From JBKEDC01 sp047974225 (GTDB lineage Bacteria > Bacteroidota > Bacteroidia > Bacteroidales > Prolixibacteraceae): a stretch of 64,000 nt of DNA. This document shows, piece by piece, positions 33,194 to 41,854 of the stretch. The translations under genes were made by a program, and so were the position numbers. A model generated the notes under the pieces. It was not told where the DNA came from. It ran no database searches and saw nothing but the letters and a program-made list of their open reading frames with translations. Numbering within the stretch: position 1 is the first letter of the stretch; every line of letters starts with the position of its first letter. The stretch lies in the NCBI GenBank assembly GCA_047974225.1, contig JBKECD010000022.1, positions 1 to 64,000 of the forward strand, in the 5' to 3' direction.

Positions 33194-34243
33194 ATGGAAG
33201 CACCAAAAATACAAGCTAATATTATCTTTTCCCAACATGTGGCAAAGGAATTAACAAAAATAGTGCAGAATTATCCCCAAAAGAAGATTTTTCTGCTCAC
33301 CGAAACCACTCCGCAGGAGCTTTGTCTGCCTCGTATTCAATCGGTGATTGATGAATTTGATATTCGGGTGCTGTGCATCGGTGGTGGTGAAGACAATAAA
33401 AGCATCGCTTCATGCGAAAAAGTGTGGCAGGAGCTTTCCATGCATGGTGCCGACCGCAAGTCGCTGCTGATTAACATCGGTGGCGGTATGATTACCGACC
33501 TCGGCGGATTTGTGGCTTCGACTTTCAAGCGAGGCATGGACTTTGTAAACATCCCCACCACCCTACTTTCGCAGGTAGATGCTTCACTAGGCGGAAAAAC
33601 AGGGGTGAACTTCGGGGGGCTAAAAAATGAAATAGGCGTGTTTAACGAGCCTATGGCAGTGATTATCGACACTAATTTTCTCCGCACTATCGACCACGCA
33701 AATGTGCTTTCCGGCTATGCCGAAATGATTAAGCACGGACTGATTAAAAGCCCAGAGCATCTCGCCGAATTGAAACAATTCAATTTGGAGCAGCTTGATT
33801 ATGTAGAACTCGAACGCCTCATTGCGCAGTCGAATGCCATCAAGGAGTGGCATGTGATAAATGATTTCCGTGAAAGTGGAATCCGCAAGGCGCTCAACTT
33901 CGGGCACACTGTGGGACATGCTTTTGAAAGCTTTGCACTGCATGAGGGGCAACCAATCTTGCATGGGCACGCTGTGGCATATGGCATGATGGCAGAGTTG
34001 TATCTATCCACTAAAGTATGTGCTTTTCCAGAAAAAGAGTTTCAATTGCTTTGCACATGGCTAACGAGTATTTACGGCAAGTTTGAAATCAAGGAAGAAC
34101 ATTGCAATGAGCTAATCGAACTCATGACCCACGACAAGAAAAACAGCGCAGGACAAATCAATTTTACCCTACTGAGTGCCATTGGCGAAGTGCAAATTAA
34201 TCAACATTGCAGCCATGAGATGTTGAAAGAAGCTATAATATAA
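33194..34243 (+). CDS. aroB: 3-dehydroquinate synthase
   Basis: The 349-residue enzyme performs the second step of the shikimate pathway, cyclising DAHP to 3-dehydroquinate with NAD and a divalent metal. Seen are the NAD-binding INIGGGMITDLGGFVASTFK, NIPTTLLSQVDASLGGKTGV, the metal-binding SGYAEMIKHGLI and FGHTVGHAFE, all in the expected order. aroA, the sixth step, follows 67 bp downstream on the same strand; only a GC-rich palindromic repeat lies between them. Confidence 0.96.
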   Translation: MEAPKIQANIIFSQHVAKELTKIVQNYPQKKIFLLTETTPQELCLPRIQSVIDEFDIRVLCIGGGEDNKSIASCEKVWQELSMHGADRKSLLINIGGGMITDLGGFVASTFKRGMDFVNIPTTLLSQVDASLGGKTGVNFGGLKNEIGVFNEPMAVIIDTNFLRTIDHANVLSGYAEMIKHGLIKSPEHLAELKQFNLEQLDYVELERLIAQSNAIKEWHVINDFRESGIRKALNFGHTVGHAFESFALHEGQPILHGHAVAYGMMAELYLSTKVCAFPEKEFQLLCTWLTSIYGKFEIKEEHCNELIELMTHDKKNSAGQINFTLLSAIGEVQINQHCSHEMLKEAII

Positions 34244-34268
34244 AAATATGAAACTCTGTGTCTTTTAC

Positions 34269-34299
34269 TCTCCCCCCTCGGGGGAGTTGGAGGGGGCTT
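34269..34299. repeat. Dispersed GC-rich palindromic repeat between aroB and aroA
   Basis: CTCCCCCCTCGGGGGAG followed by TTGGAGGGGGCTTAA. The same unit, in the other orientation or with small changes, occurs at 55016-55048, 55064-55096 and 55150-55185. Confidence 0.8.
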
Positions 34300-34310
34300 A
34301 AACTAAAATT

Positions 34311-35546
34311 ATGAAACACATCATCAACGCCAAACATATTCAGACCGTGAAGTCCGAAATAAATCTGCCTTCATCGAAAAGTATCGCCAATCGAGCTTTA
34401 ATAATCAATTCACTAAGCAATAGTAAATATCCTATTCAAAACCTTTCGGAAAGCGATGACACGTTTGTGCTCAACAAAGTGTTGCAATCCAATGATAATA
34501 TTTGCGACATTGGTCATGCCGGCACTGCCATGCGTTTTCTCACTGCCTTTCTTTCGCAGGTGGTGGGCGAGTGGGTGCTCACAGGTTCCGACCGCATGAA
34601 GCAACGCCCTATTCAAGTGCTGGTGGAAGCGCTCGGCAAGCTCGGGGCTGAAATTGAATATCTCGACCAAGAAGGCTATCCGCCTTTGCGCATCAAGGGA
34701 GCGAAGCTCAAAGGGGGCGTGCTTGAATTGGATGGCAGTGTGAGCAGTCAATATATTTCTGCCTTGCTCATGATTGCCCCTACATTGAAAGAAGGCTTGA
34801 CTCTTCGACTGACTAATCGCATCACTTCACGCTCCTATATCGAGATGACGCTCGGGCTGATGGCGCAATATGGAGTGGCTTCGGAATGGCTCAGCGAAAA
34901 TGAAATCCACATTGCCGAGCAGAAATATCAGCCGATTGACTTCACCGTGGAAAGCGATTGGTCGGGAGCGTCCTATATGTATGAGATATTAGCTTTGCTT
35001 CCGCAGGGCGAAATCTTTTTGCCCAATATTCAGCTTGATAGTTTGCAAGGTGATTGTGCTATTGCCGAGTGGTTTGAAGCTTTCGGCGTGCAAAGCATTC
35101 CGCAAGGCAATGGATTGCTATTGAAGAAAGAAAAGCCTCAACAGCCCGAACATCTGAAGCTCGACTTCCTCTTAAATCCCGATATAGCTCAGACCATGGC
35201 GGTGATTTGTGTGATGCTGAAAGTGCCTTTTCATTTCACCGGACTCGAAACACTCAAAATCAAAGAAACGAACCGTATATTAGCGCTGCAAAATGAACTG
35301 CTCAAGTTTGGCGCAAGCTTGCAAGAACCGCAACATGGCGAACTGAGTTGGGATGGCACATTCCCCTTTCCTGCCAAGGAGAAACCGCTCATTCTTACCT
35401 ATCACGACCACCGCATGGCGTTGGCATTTGCCCCAGCGGCTCTGTTTGTCGAAATCGAAATCGACGACCCGATGGTGATTACCAAGTCATATCCTCGGTA
35501 TTATGAAGATTTGAAGAGTTTAGGGATGGAGGTGATTGGGGAGTAA
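34311..35546 (+). CDS. aroA: 3-phosphoshikimate 1-carboxyvinyltransferase (EPSP synthase)
   Basis: The 411-residue enzyme joins PEP to shikimate-3-phosphate. Motifs seen: LPSSKSIANRALII (phosphate-binding), DIGHAGTAMRFLTAF in place of the more usual GNAGTAxR, the SSQYISALLMIAP segment, ESDWSGASYMYE, KIKETNRILALQNEL and HDHRMALAFAPAAL near the end. The protein is slightly shorter than many EPSP synthases (about 430) and its start gives the usual N-terminal strand. A bidirectional terminator follows. Confidence 0.95.
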   Translation: MKHIINAKHIQTVKSEINLPSSKSIANRALIINSLSNSKYPIQNLSESDDTFVLNKVLQSNDNICDIGHAGTAMRFLTAFLSQVVGEWVLTGSDRMKQRPIQVLVEALGKLGAEIEYLDQEGYPPLRIKGAKLKGGVLELDGSVSSQYISALLMIAPTLKEGLTLRLTNRITSRSYIEMTLGLMAQYGVASEWLSENEIHIAEQKYQPIDFTVESDWSGASYMYEILALLPQGEIFLPNIQLDSLQGDCAIAEWFEAFGVQSIPQGNGLLLKKEKPQQPEHLKLDFLLNPDIAQTMAVICVMLKVPFHFTGLETLKIKETNRILALQNELLKFGASLQEPQHGELSWDGTFPFPAKEKPLILTYHDHRMALAFAPAALFVEIEIDDPMVITKSYPRYYEDLKSLGMEVIGE

Positions 35547-35578
35547 TTCTCCGCAAATTGGTAGAGCATTTGATATAC

Positions 35579-35615
35579 AAAAAGGAGAATACAGCAAATA
35601 TGTATTCTCCTTTTT
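35579..35615. terminator. Bidirectional terminator between aroA and the His/Gly-rich lipoprotein gene
   Basis: AAAAAGGAGAATACA pairs exactly with TGTATTCTCCTTTTT around a 7-base loop between two convergent genes. Confidence 0.9.
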
Positions 35616-35634
35616 CAATTTTTAAAGTTTTGGT

Positions 35635-36024
35635 CTAATGATGACCACCGTTGCCATGACCATTGCTACCACTACCGCAGTTGCCATTTCCATCGCCTGT
35701 GCCTGTGCCATCTCCACTACAAGTGCCGTGGGCATTTCCATTGCGATGAGTGCCATCGCTATTCATGCCGCTATGCTCAGCATTGGTGCAAGCACTGTGA
35801 GTACCATCGCTGAGAATGGTGCAATTTTCATGATTGCCATTCTCGCATTGTTGCGCCACACTGTCTTGATAGGCAACAGCATCGGTGTAGCCTAAGGTTT
35901 CGGCTCGAAGTTCCATTGCTTCCAAAGTGATTGCGGCGCTATCTGTTGAATCAAGCTCATCGTGTTGCTCGGTGCTGCACGACACCAAAGCTAGGGCTGC
36001 AAATACATAAATTACTCTTTTCAT
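35635..36024 (-). CDS. His/Gly/Cys-rich lipoprotein, last gene of the sigma/FecR/TonB-receptor operon
   Basis: The 129-residue protein has a lipoprotein signal (MKRVIYVFAALALVSC, lipobox Cys16), a short helical linker (ITLEAMELRAETLGYTDAVA) and a tail of about 70 residues dominated by Gly, Asn, Asp, His and Cys: five Cys, eight His and repeated DGTH (SDGTHSAC, SDGTHRNG), ending HGNGGHH. I do not recognise the family. The tail looks suited to binding metal, and the neighbouring receptor also has His/Gly-rich insertions. It follows the receptor gene by 64 bp. Metal or metallophore binding is inference. Confidence 0.65.
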   Translation of the reverse strand: MKRVIYVFAALALVSCSTEQHDELDSTDSAAITLEAMELRAETLGYTDAVAYQDSVAQQCENGNHENCTILSDGTHSACTNAEHSGMNSDGTHRNGNAHGTCSGDGTGTGDGNGNCGSGSNGHGNGGHH

Positions 36025-36088
36025 TTTTTCTTCTTTGATTGATTATTTACCCCTAAACCGCACGAGCACACATTCACCCTACCGCCAA

Positions 36089-38515
36089 TCAGAAAATAAT
36101 TTCTAGAAATGCCATTGGGGTAAAGGGTGTGGCTCGGGTGTAGATGCTATAAACGTTGTATTGGTCGGACAAGCGGTAGCTGTATTTCACATTGTTGGTG
36201 TCGAACACATTCAGAACCGACAGCCCCGCATGCAGGTCTATCTTCTTCCATTGTCGCTTATAGGACAGCGATAAATCCAATCGGCTGTAAGGCTCGCTCG
36301 ACAGGTCGGCGTGTTGCTCGTTGCTGTGTTGTTGCTCGCCATTGCCCATGCCATGCCCATGTGCCGAAGTCGAAAGATAAGGGAAGCCTGCGCCATAGAC
36401 ATAATTGGCTGAAAGATAAAAGGGCTGCAAAGCATAGATTGCCCCAAGCTTCAGTTCATGCCCTGTTGTGGCTTGAGGTTGAGAAGAATGAACAAGCGAA
36501 TAAGAAGCAAAAAAAGTATGTGCACGCCATTGCTTTTTGACAAATACATCCACTCCCCGATTGATATTATCCCGCTGATAAATCTCACTATCCACAAAGT
36601 AAAGCTGATTTTCATTCGCTCGCACATAGCCCTCAACGCTCAAAAGCCATGCATTTTTACTGAAGCCCATGCCGAGCAAATAATGTGTGGAGGAAAGGTA
36701 GGTGCTATCCGATAAATTCCAAATCAGCTGATAACTTCCCGAACTATACGAATAGGGAGTGCGTGTGAGAAACTGATGATATCGCCCAAAAGAAGCGGTG
36801 GCGGTGAGTTCCTCTGTCAGACTGTATTGAGCGGAAAGGCGGGGTTGAAGAAACAACTGATTAGTGGACACCCAATCTGTTCTGACACCAAGGCTCAAAG
36901 CTAGTTTGCCCCAAGCGATATGGTCGGTGATGTGAAAAGCTCCATTGCCGATGCTTGTGCTACTGTCGTTGCATGCGGTGGCATAGTTTTTCCATTCGCC
37001 CCCGAATTGTATCTGCTGGCGTGTGCTGAGCCTGAAATGATGCTCCACCTTCAGCGATAATTCCTGCACCGAGTTGTCGATATGGAAAACATCGGGCGGG
37101 CTCGACAGCTTGTTTGTGATGCCCACCACATTGTCGATAGCGGCGGAAAGAGCGGAATAGGAAGTAATAAACTTCGTCTGACTGCCATTGCTCCAATGGC
37201 GTATGTAGTTAGCCGCAGCACCATATTGTCGGTTTTGCTCGCTCGCCTCCACGCTGTAATCTTGTTGCTTCACATCAAATTGAAATTGGTCGTCGGCAGC
37301 ATAAAAGCTGATATAGTAGTGGTCGTTTGCCGATGTCTTGCCTGCCCATTTCACATTCAAATCCCGAAAATCATAGTCGGGCTCAATATAAACATCGGAA
37401 GCCGTTTGTTGCCGACTGCCATTCCCTTTTCCATGAGAGCTTCCACTCGAACTACTCTCGATGTTTTCCGTGCGATATAAATTATAGAAAGTCTGCCGAA
37501 ACGCCACCGATAGCGCAGCTTTCTTCTGAAAAGGAATCGACAGATAGCTATTGGCGGTGTAATTACTCAGGGAGGCTTTCACCTCGGGGCTATTGAAATT
37601 TCCTGTTCTGCCCGTAATCTCGGCAATCGCTCCGATGCGGTTTCCTTCTGAAGCGCCAAATCCCCCCTTCGCTAGGCGAATATCTTTTGCCATATAGGGA
37701 TTGACCGAGCCAATCTGGTCGCTGAAACTTTTCATTCCGAAGATGGTAAAACCGTCATAAGTCAAGCGGCTTTCGCCCCAATCGCTCCCCCACACGATGA
37801 GGTCTTCCGAAGGCTCTCCCGAAGCGCGCACCCCGGGCATCATACGCAGGAGATTGAATATCGAATTATCGGCATTCCCCGGCATATATTGCGCTATTTG
37901 ATGATTAAGACGTGTTTCGCCCGAGCTTTTCCCCGATTGCATCAGCATGGAGGCGGGCGATGTAGCAATGACAATCTCGTCTAAAGAAATATGCTGAGGG
38001 CGAAGGGTCAATTGGTGATGACCAACATGCAGCATCGTGTCGAGCGATTGAAATCCCAAATAATTTAACTGCACACGCAACGGCTGATTAAGCTCTTTCT
38101 CCAGCGAGAAATACCCTACTTCATTGGTGTATATCAGTCCTTGGGAGGTTTGTATCTGTGCATAAGGCAAGGCTTCGCCTGTGAACTGGCTGCACACTTC
38201 TCCCGATAAAATATACTTTTTGCGTGCTTCGGGCATTGCAATTGGTGCTGCTGAAATAACATAGACGCTACCTATTTTCTTCATTTGAAATGGCAGGTTT
38301 TTCAGTAGAAACGAAATGGCTTCTTCGGGGGAATTAAACGTTTGCGAAACCGACACGGAATGTTTCGACAGGGCATCATCATCAAACGAGATATCCACCT
38401 GAAGCATGCGGAGCACCTCGTTTAGGGGTTTGCTAGAAACCATCAACCGCAACTCTTGGGGAAAAGCTGCGGTAGCGAATAGTAGTCCGATGGTGAATAG
38501 CAAAATATTTTTCAC
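36089..38515 (-). CDS. TonB-dependent receptor with N-terminal STN signalling domain
   Basis: The 808-residue outer-membrane receptor starts with a signal peptide (to about residue 19), an STN (secretin/TonB N-terminal) domain with ISFDDDALSKHSVSVSQTF, a CarboxypepD_reg-like beta sandwich (about 105-180), a plug (DEIVIATSPASMLMQSGKSS, ending in the RIGAIAEITGR region) and a 22-strand barrel finishing with FLEIIF. STN-bearing receptors signal ligand capture to a FecR anti-sigma factor. Two loops are His/Gly-rich (SSHGKGNGSRQQ and STSAHGHGMGNGEQQHSNEQ). It overlaps fecR by 4 bp. The substrate is not identifiable; iron-siderophore, another metal or a peptide are options. Confidence 0.88.
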   Translation of the reverse strand: MKNILLFTIGLLFATAAFPQELRLMVSSKPLNEVLRMLQVDISFDDDALSKHSVSVSQTFNSPEEAISFLLKNLPFQMKKIGSVYVISAAPIAMPEARKKYILSGEVCSQFTGEALPYAQIQTSQGLIYTNEVGYFSLEKELNQPLRVQLNYLGFQSLDTMLHVGHHQLTLRPQHISLDEIVIATSPASMLMQSGKSSGETRLNHQIAQYMPGNADNSIFNLLRMMPGVRASGEPSEDLIVWGSDWGESRLTYDGFTIFGMKSFSDQIGSVNPYMAKDIRLAKGGFGASEGNRIGAIAEITGRTGNFNSPEVKASLSNYTANSYLSIPFQKKAALSVAFRQTFYNLYRTENIESSSSGSSHGKGNGSRQQTASDVYIEPDYDFRDLNVKWAGKTSANDHYYISFYAADDQFQFDVKQQDYSVEASEQNRQYGAAANYIRHWSNGSQTKFITSYSALSAAIDNVVGITNKLSSPPDVFHIDNSVQELSLKVEHHFRLSTRQQIQFGGEWKNYATACNDSSTSIGNGAFHITDHIAWGKLALSLGVRTDWVSTNQLFLQPRLSAQYSLTEELTATASFGRYHQFLTRTPYSYSSGSYQLIWNLSDSTYLSSTHYLLGMGFSKNAWLLSVEGYVRANENQLYFVDSEIYQRDNINRGVDVFVKKQWRAHTFFASYSLVHSSQPQATTGHELKLGAIYALQPFYLSANYVYGAGFPYLSTSAHGHGMGNGEQQHSNEQHADLSSEPYSRLDLSLSYKRQWKKIDLHAGLSVLNVFDTNNVKYSYRLSDQYNVYSIYTRATPFTPMAFLEIIF

Positions 38516-39279
38516 GGTTCGATTTTAAAGCTAATTCCAAAAGGTCGTCCGATGATTTCGAGCACTTCTGCGGCGGGTCTTTCTTTCGAGAAATTCCCCG
38601 TATAGGAATAATCAAGTTTAGAGTCGCTCGAAACCGTGATGTTATATTGCCGCTCAATTTCCTGCACCACTTCACGCAGCGGAACGGCTCGAAATGAAAA
38701 CCTATTTTGTGTCCAAGCAATAGCCTGCAAAGCATCGGTTTGCTCGGTGATTTGGAACTCTTCTTTGCGCCAGCTTGCGTGCATATTGGGGCTTAAGATG
38801 CTGGAGCGGTTTGCCGAGCTCACTTCCACCTTGCCTGTCAGGCAAGACACGGCGTAATGGTCGGCACGAGCAAAGATATTAAATGTTGTGCCGAGCACTT
38901 TCACCTGATGTTCTCCCGAAGTAACTACAAACCGACTGCCCGCTTTCACCTCAAAAAACCCCTCTCCCACGAGCTCTACATCTCTTGAAGCCCACCACCA
39001 ATAAGGCTTATAGCTCAATCGAGAGTCGGCATTGAGATTAACTTTCGATCCATCGGGCAAAACAATCGTCGAATGTTCGCCTCGGGCAACTAGCACCCTT
39101 GTTTCATGCAAAAAGGCGAAAGAAGTCAGCGCAACGACAAGCACCGCCGCCACAGCAGCATATCGCCAGAGGGTGTATTGCTTGGCTTGGGGCTCTCCCT
39201 TTTCAGAAAAAATCTCATCCCATATTTCGTCTTTCGTGCGAGTCCATCGAGGACTTATCTTTATATTTTCTGTTTTCAT
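38512..39279 (-). CDS. FecR-type anti-sigma factor
   Basis: About 255 residues from the ATG at 39279, chosen because upstream residues overlap the sigma gene. A cytoplasmic N-terminal segment is followed by a single membrane helix (YAAVAAVLVVALTSFAFL) and the periplasmic FecR domain: ARGEHSTIVLPDGSKVNLNA, WASRDVELVGEGFFEVKAGS, HQVKVLGTTFNIFARAD. The C-terminal end (GNFSKERPAAEVLEIIGRPF) is the usual STN-like DUF4974 domain. It holds the ECF sigma factor inactive until the receptor signals. The stop overlaps the receptor start by 4 bp. Confidence 0.92.
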   Translation of the reverse strand: MKTENIKISPRWTRTKDEIWDEIFSEKGEPQAKQYTLWRYAAVAAVLVVALTSFAFLHETRVLVARGEHSTIVLPDGSKVNLNADSRLSYKPYWWWASRDVELVGEGFFEVKAGSRFVVTSGEHQVKVLGTTFNIFARADHYAVSCLTGKVEVSSANRSSILSPNMHASWRKEEFQITEQTDALQAIAWTQNRFSFRAVPLREVVQEIERQYNITVSSDSKLDYSYTGNFSKERPAAEVLEIIGRPFGISFKIEP

Positions 39280-39290
39280 ATGATTTTGTT

Positions 39291-39782
39291 TTAGACTAGT
39301 AATTTTGTTTTCAGATGTTTCAATGCCCCGTGCATGCGTTTTTCCACCGCTTTTGTTCCAATGCCCAAGCATTCGGCAATCTCGGCATATTTAAGCTCAT
39401 CATTTCGACTCATGAGGAAAACCACACGCTGCGTTTCGGGCATCTGTTCCAAGGCTTCGGCATAGCTTGAAGCCAGTTCCTTAAAGCTTAGTTCATCGGC
39501 AGGCGAAAGCGACTCTTCAGCAGAAAAACGCATATTTTGTTCGAAGCTTTGGCGTGTTGCATCTTTGCGATAGTTGCTGATGACCAAATCATTTGCCATC
39601 TTATAAAGCAATGACTTCAGATTTTGCTTGCTCAATTGCGCTCGTTTTTCCCAAAGCTTCATAAAAACATCTTGCGCCATGTCGGAAGCCAGCTCCGTAT
39701 TTCCACAGCGATAGAAGATGAATCCTCGAATCGCATCGAATTGGGCATCAAATAACTGTTTAAATTCTACTTTGCTGAGCAT
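39291..39782 (-). CDS. ECF-type RNA polymerase sigma-70 factor (FecI-like)
   Basis: About 163 residues from the ATG at 39782 (LSKVEFKQLFDAQFDAIRGF). Region 2 includes ASDMAQDVFMKLWEKRAQL and region 4 the helix-turn-helix DELKYAEIAECLGIGTKAVE followed by KRMHGALKHLKTKL. It is the first gene of the sigma/FecR/receptor/lipoprotein operon and is expected to transcribe this operon when released from FecR. A TACCTTTG promoter element lies about 30 bp before its start. Confidence 0.93.
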   Translation of the reverse strand: MLSKVEFKQLFDAQFDAIRGFIFYRCGNTELASDMAQDVFMKLWEKRAQLSKQNLKSLLYKMANDLVISNYRKDATRQSFEQNMRFSAEESLSPADELSFKELASSYAEALEQMPETQRVVFLMSRNDELKYAEIAECLGIGTKAVEKRMHGALKHLKTKLLV

Positions 39783-39812
39783 GTTTGCATCTACTTTTAC
39801 TGATATACCGCA

Positions 39813-39820
39813 CAAAGGTA
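39813..39820 (-). promoter_or_regulatory. Promoter -7 element (TACCTTTG) of the ECF sigma operon
   Basis: Perfect TAnnTTTG match on the reverse strand, 31 bp before the sigma factor start codon. Confidence 0.6.
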
Positions 39821-39951
39821 AAAATATCCTACCTGTGGGGAGCATTTTTTTTAATACTTGTTTTTTCGAGCGCAGGAACTTGACAACTTATTTGCTCATT
39901 TCCGCAAAAATTACGTTCTTTGGGAGTACATAAAACCAATGCAAATAAAAA

Positions 39952-41040
39952 ATGCAAAATACTTACTGTATTATTATCGCTGGAGGTCTAGGACGAAGAT
40001 TTTGGCCCATCAGTAATGCTGAAAAACCGAAACAATTCCTCGATATCCTTGGCACAGGGGAAACTTTTATCCAAATGACTTACCGTCGTTTCAAGCATGT
40101 TTGCCTTCCTGAAAATATTATTGTTGTTGCCAATGAAGCACATCGGGAGCTGGTGGTAGAGCAGCTCCCCGAGTTAGGCGAACAGCAAATTTTACTCGAA
40201 CCCATTCGCCGAAACACCGCCCCAAGTGTGGCTTATGCCGCAAGTAAAATCAAGCAAAAATGCCCCCATGCCAATCTAATCATCACCCCTGCTGACCAAA
40301 TCATTCTGCATGAGCGAGAGTTTTGCGAACAGCTAGAGATAGGTCTTGACTTTGTGCGTGAAAGTCGCTCCATCATGAGCCTTGGCACCGTGGCTACTCG
40401 CCCCGAAACATCCTTTGGCTATATTCAGATTGGCGACCATGTCGATGAGCAGAAAACACCGAATATTTATCAGATGAAAACCTTCACCGAGAAGCCCAAC
40501 GAAGAGATGGCTAATATCTTTTTTGAGAGTGGTGAGTTCTTTTGGAATACAGGCATCTTGGTGGCTTCGGTGGAAGCGCTCGACAAAGCCTATGCACAGC
40601 ATCAACCCGAGATGCACGAAAGTTTCTTTGTGAAAGGAGCTGATAAATATGGCACTTCGAGTGAAAATAATTTCGTGAGAAAAGTCTATTCCGAATGTCC
40701 CAACATATCTATCGACTATGCGATTTTAGAATATATGCACGAACTATATGCCTTGTGTGCCGACTTTGGATGGAGCGATATTGGCACGTGGACAAATGCC
40801 TATCACCAGCTCGAAAAAGATGAGAACCTCAATGTGATCAGCGGGGAAAATATTTTTTGCTATGAAGCAGCCCGCAATGTAATTCACTCAGAAAGCGACC
40901 GCTTAGTGCTCCTCAATGGTATGAATGACTATATTATCGTTGATACTAAAGATGTGCTGATGGTCTGCAAAAAAAGCAATGAAATCAATATTCGCCACTA
41001 TCTGAATGACATTCAATTTAAGACAGATAGAGAGTTGTAG
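39952..41040 (+). CDS. manC: Mannose-1-phosphate guanylyltransferase
   Basis: The 362-residue enzyme makes GDP-mannose from mannose-1-phosphate and GTP. It has the nucleotide-binding loop AGGLGRRFWPIS, the EKPKQFLDILG segment, TPADQIILHE, FTEKPNEEMANIFFESGEFF and WNTGILVAS, then SDIGTWTNAYHQLEKDEN. It lacks the C-terminal phosphomannose isomerase extension of bifunctional ManC. GDP-mannose feeds surface glycan synthesis, relevant to the flippase/glycosyltransferase cluster 5-10 kb downstream. Its own promoter is not clear. Confidence 0.94.
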   Translation: MQNTYCIIIAGGLGRRFWPISNAEKPKQFLDILGTGETFIQMTYRRFKHVCLPENIIVVANEAHRELVVEQLPELGEQQILLEPIRRNTAPSVAYAASKIKQKCPHANLIITPADQIILHEREFCEQLEIGLDFVRESRSIMSLGTVATRPETSFGYIQIGDHVDEQKTPNIYQMKTFTEKPNEEMANIFFESGEFFWNTGILVASVEALDKAYAQHQPEMHESFFVKGADKYGTSSENNFVRKVYSECPNISIDYAILEYMHELYALCADFGWSDIGTWTNAYHQLEKDENLNVISGENIFCYEAARNVIHSESDRLVLLNGMNDYIIVDTKDVLMVCKKSNEINIRHYLNDIQFKTDREL

Positions 41041-41107
41041 CGAGTAATAACGATGTTTTTTTTGAAAAGAAAATAGCTCAAATGCTTTTATCTTTCAGAA
41101 AGCTTCG

Positions 41108-41115
41108 TATATTTG
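41108..41115 (+). promoter_or_regulatory. Promoter -7 element (TATATTTG) of tRNA-Leu
   Basis: Perfect TAnnTTTG match 16 bp before the first base of the mature tRNA. Confidence 0.6.
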
Positions 41116-41131
41116 CAGCCACAAAAGGATC

Positions 41132-41217
41132 GCCCAGGTGATGAAATTGGTAGACATGCCAGCTTGAGGGGCTGGTGCCGGTTTTACGGCGTGCAGGTTC
41201 GAATCCCGTCCTGGGCA
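41132..41217 (+). tRNA. tRNA-Leu (GAG)
   Basis: The 86-base gene folds as a class II tRNA. The acceptor stem is GCCCAGG/CCTGGGC with discriminator A, the anticodon stem-loop is CCAGC TTGAGGG GCTGG (anticodon GAG, Leu CUY), there is a long variable arm (TGCCGGTTTTACGGCG) and the T arm reads GCAGGTTCGAATCCCGTC. CCA is not encoded. Confidence 0.97.
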
Positions 41218-41238
41218 CTTTTAAAATTTTTATTCTCT

Positions 41239-41273
41239 TAAAACCAATCTTTTAGATAAGATTGGTTTTTTAT
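41239..41273 (+). terminator. Terminator after tRNA-Leu
   Basis: AAAACCAATCTT pairs with AAGATTGGTTTT around a short loop, followed by a T-rich tract. Confidence 0.8.
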
Positions 41274-41376
41274 TTTCCCCACATTGCTGCATTGGCAATC
41301 CCCTGTCCCATTCTTTCTAGTCTTTATTTGATGGCTAAAGTCCTTAATAGCGATTTACGAAAATAACATTCCTCTA

Positions 41377-41536
41377 TTTTTCCCAAATGTGATACGAATA
41401 CATCATGTAGTCGGACTATATTTTTCCAAATGAGATACGAATACATCATGTATTTGGACTATATTTTTCCAAATGCGATGCGAATACATGTGTATTCGGA
41501 CTATATTTTCCCCAATGTGATACGAATACACTTTGG
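41377..41536. repeat. 43-bp tandem repeats, each with an internal palindrome
   Basis: Four units aligned at 41385, 41428, 41471 and 41513 (periods 43, 43, 42) share TTTTTCCAAATGNGATACGA followed by ATACATCATGTATTCGGACT. The centre GAATACATCATGTATTC is a near-perfect 8+1+8 dyad in the best units, as a dimeric protein's binding site would be. The units lie 320-480 bp before the DUF6261 gene. Confidence 0.9.
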
Positions 41537-41854
41537 TTTTCGCTATATCTCGATGACTTATCATTGATTTTACCTATTAAAAAAGTGTCTAATGACTCTT
41601 TTATGCTCATTTACACTATTTAAATCTATTCTAAATAGAAAAATTATTTTGCTAACATACAGTGATTTGCGAAAAACTTTCAAAAAAAGTGCTCTGAAAA
41701 GTGCAAAAAGTATGTCGCAAGTATATATGTATATATGAAGGGACACAAGATTGCAATCGTATAACTTCCATTTTAACTTTTCGAGTTTCATCGGCAATTA
41801 TGACAACCGACCTGTTGGAACTCTATTTTATTAATTTCTCAAAAATTTATTCCA

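Larger units (their letters stand above)
41218..41854. other. Long intergenic region between tRNA-Leu and the DUF6261 gene
   Basis: About 640 bp with a terminator right after the tRNA and the 43-bp array at 41377-41536. The remaining ~310 bp before the DUF6261 gene is AT-rich with short, unconvincing frames and no promoter consensus that stands out. Confidence 0.6.

Noticed and set aside
41570..41797. Reverse-strand frame of 75 codons before the DUF6261 gene
   Set aside because: No domain, start signal or promoter was evident and composition follows the AT-rich spacer.
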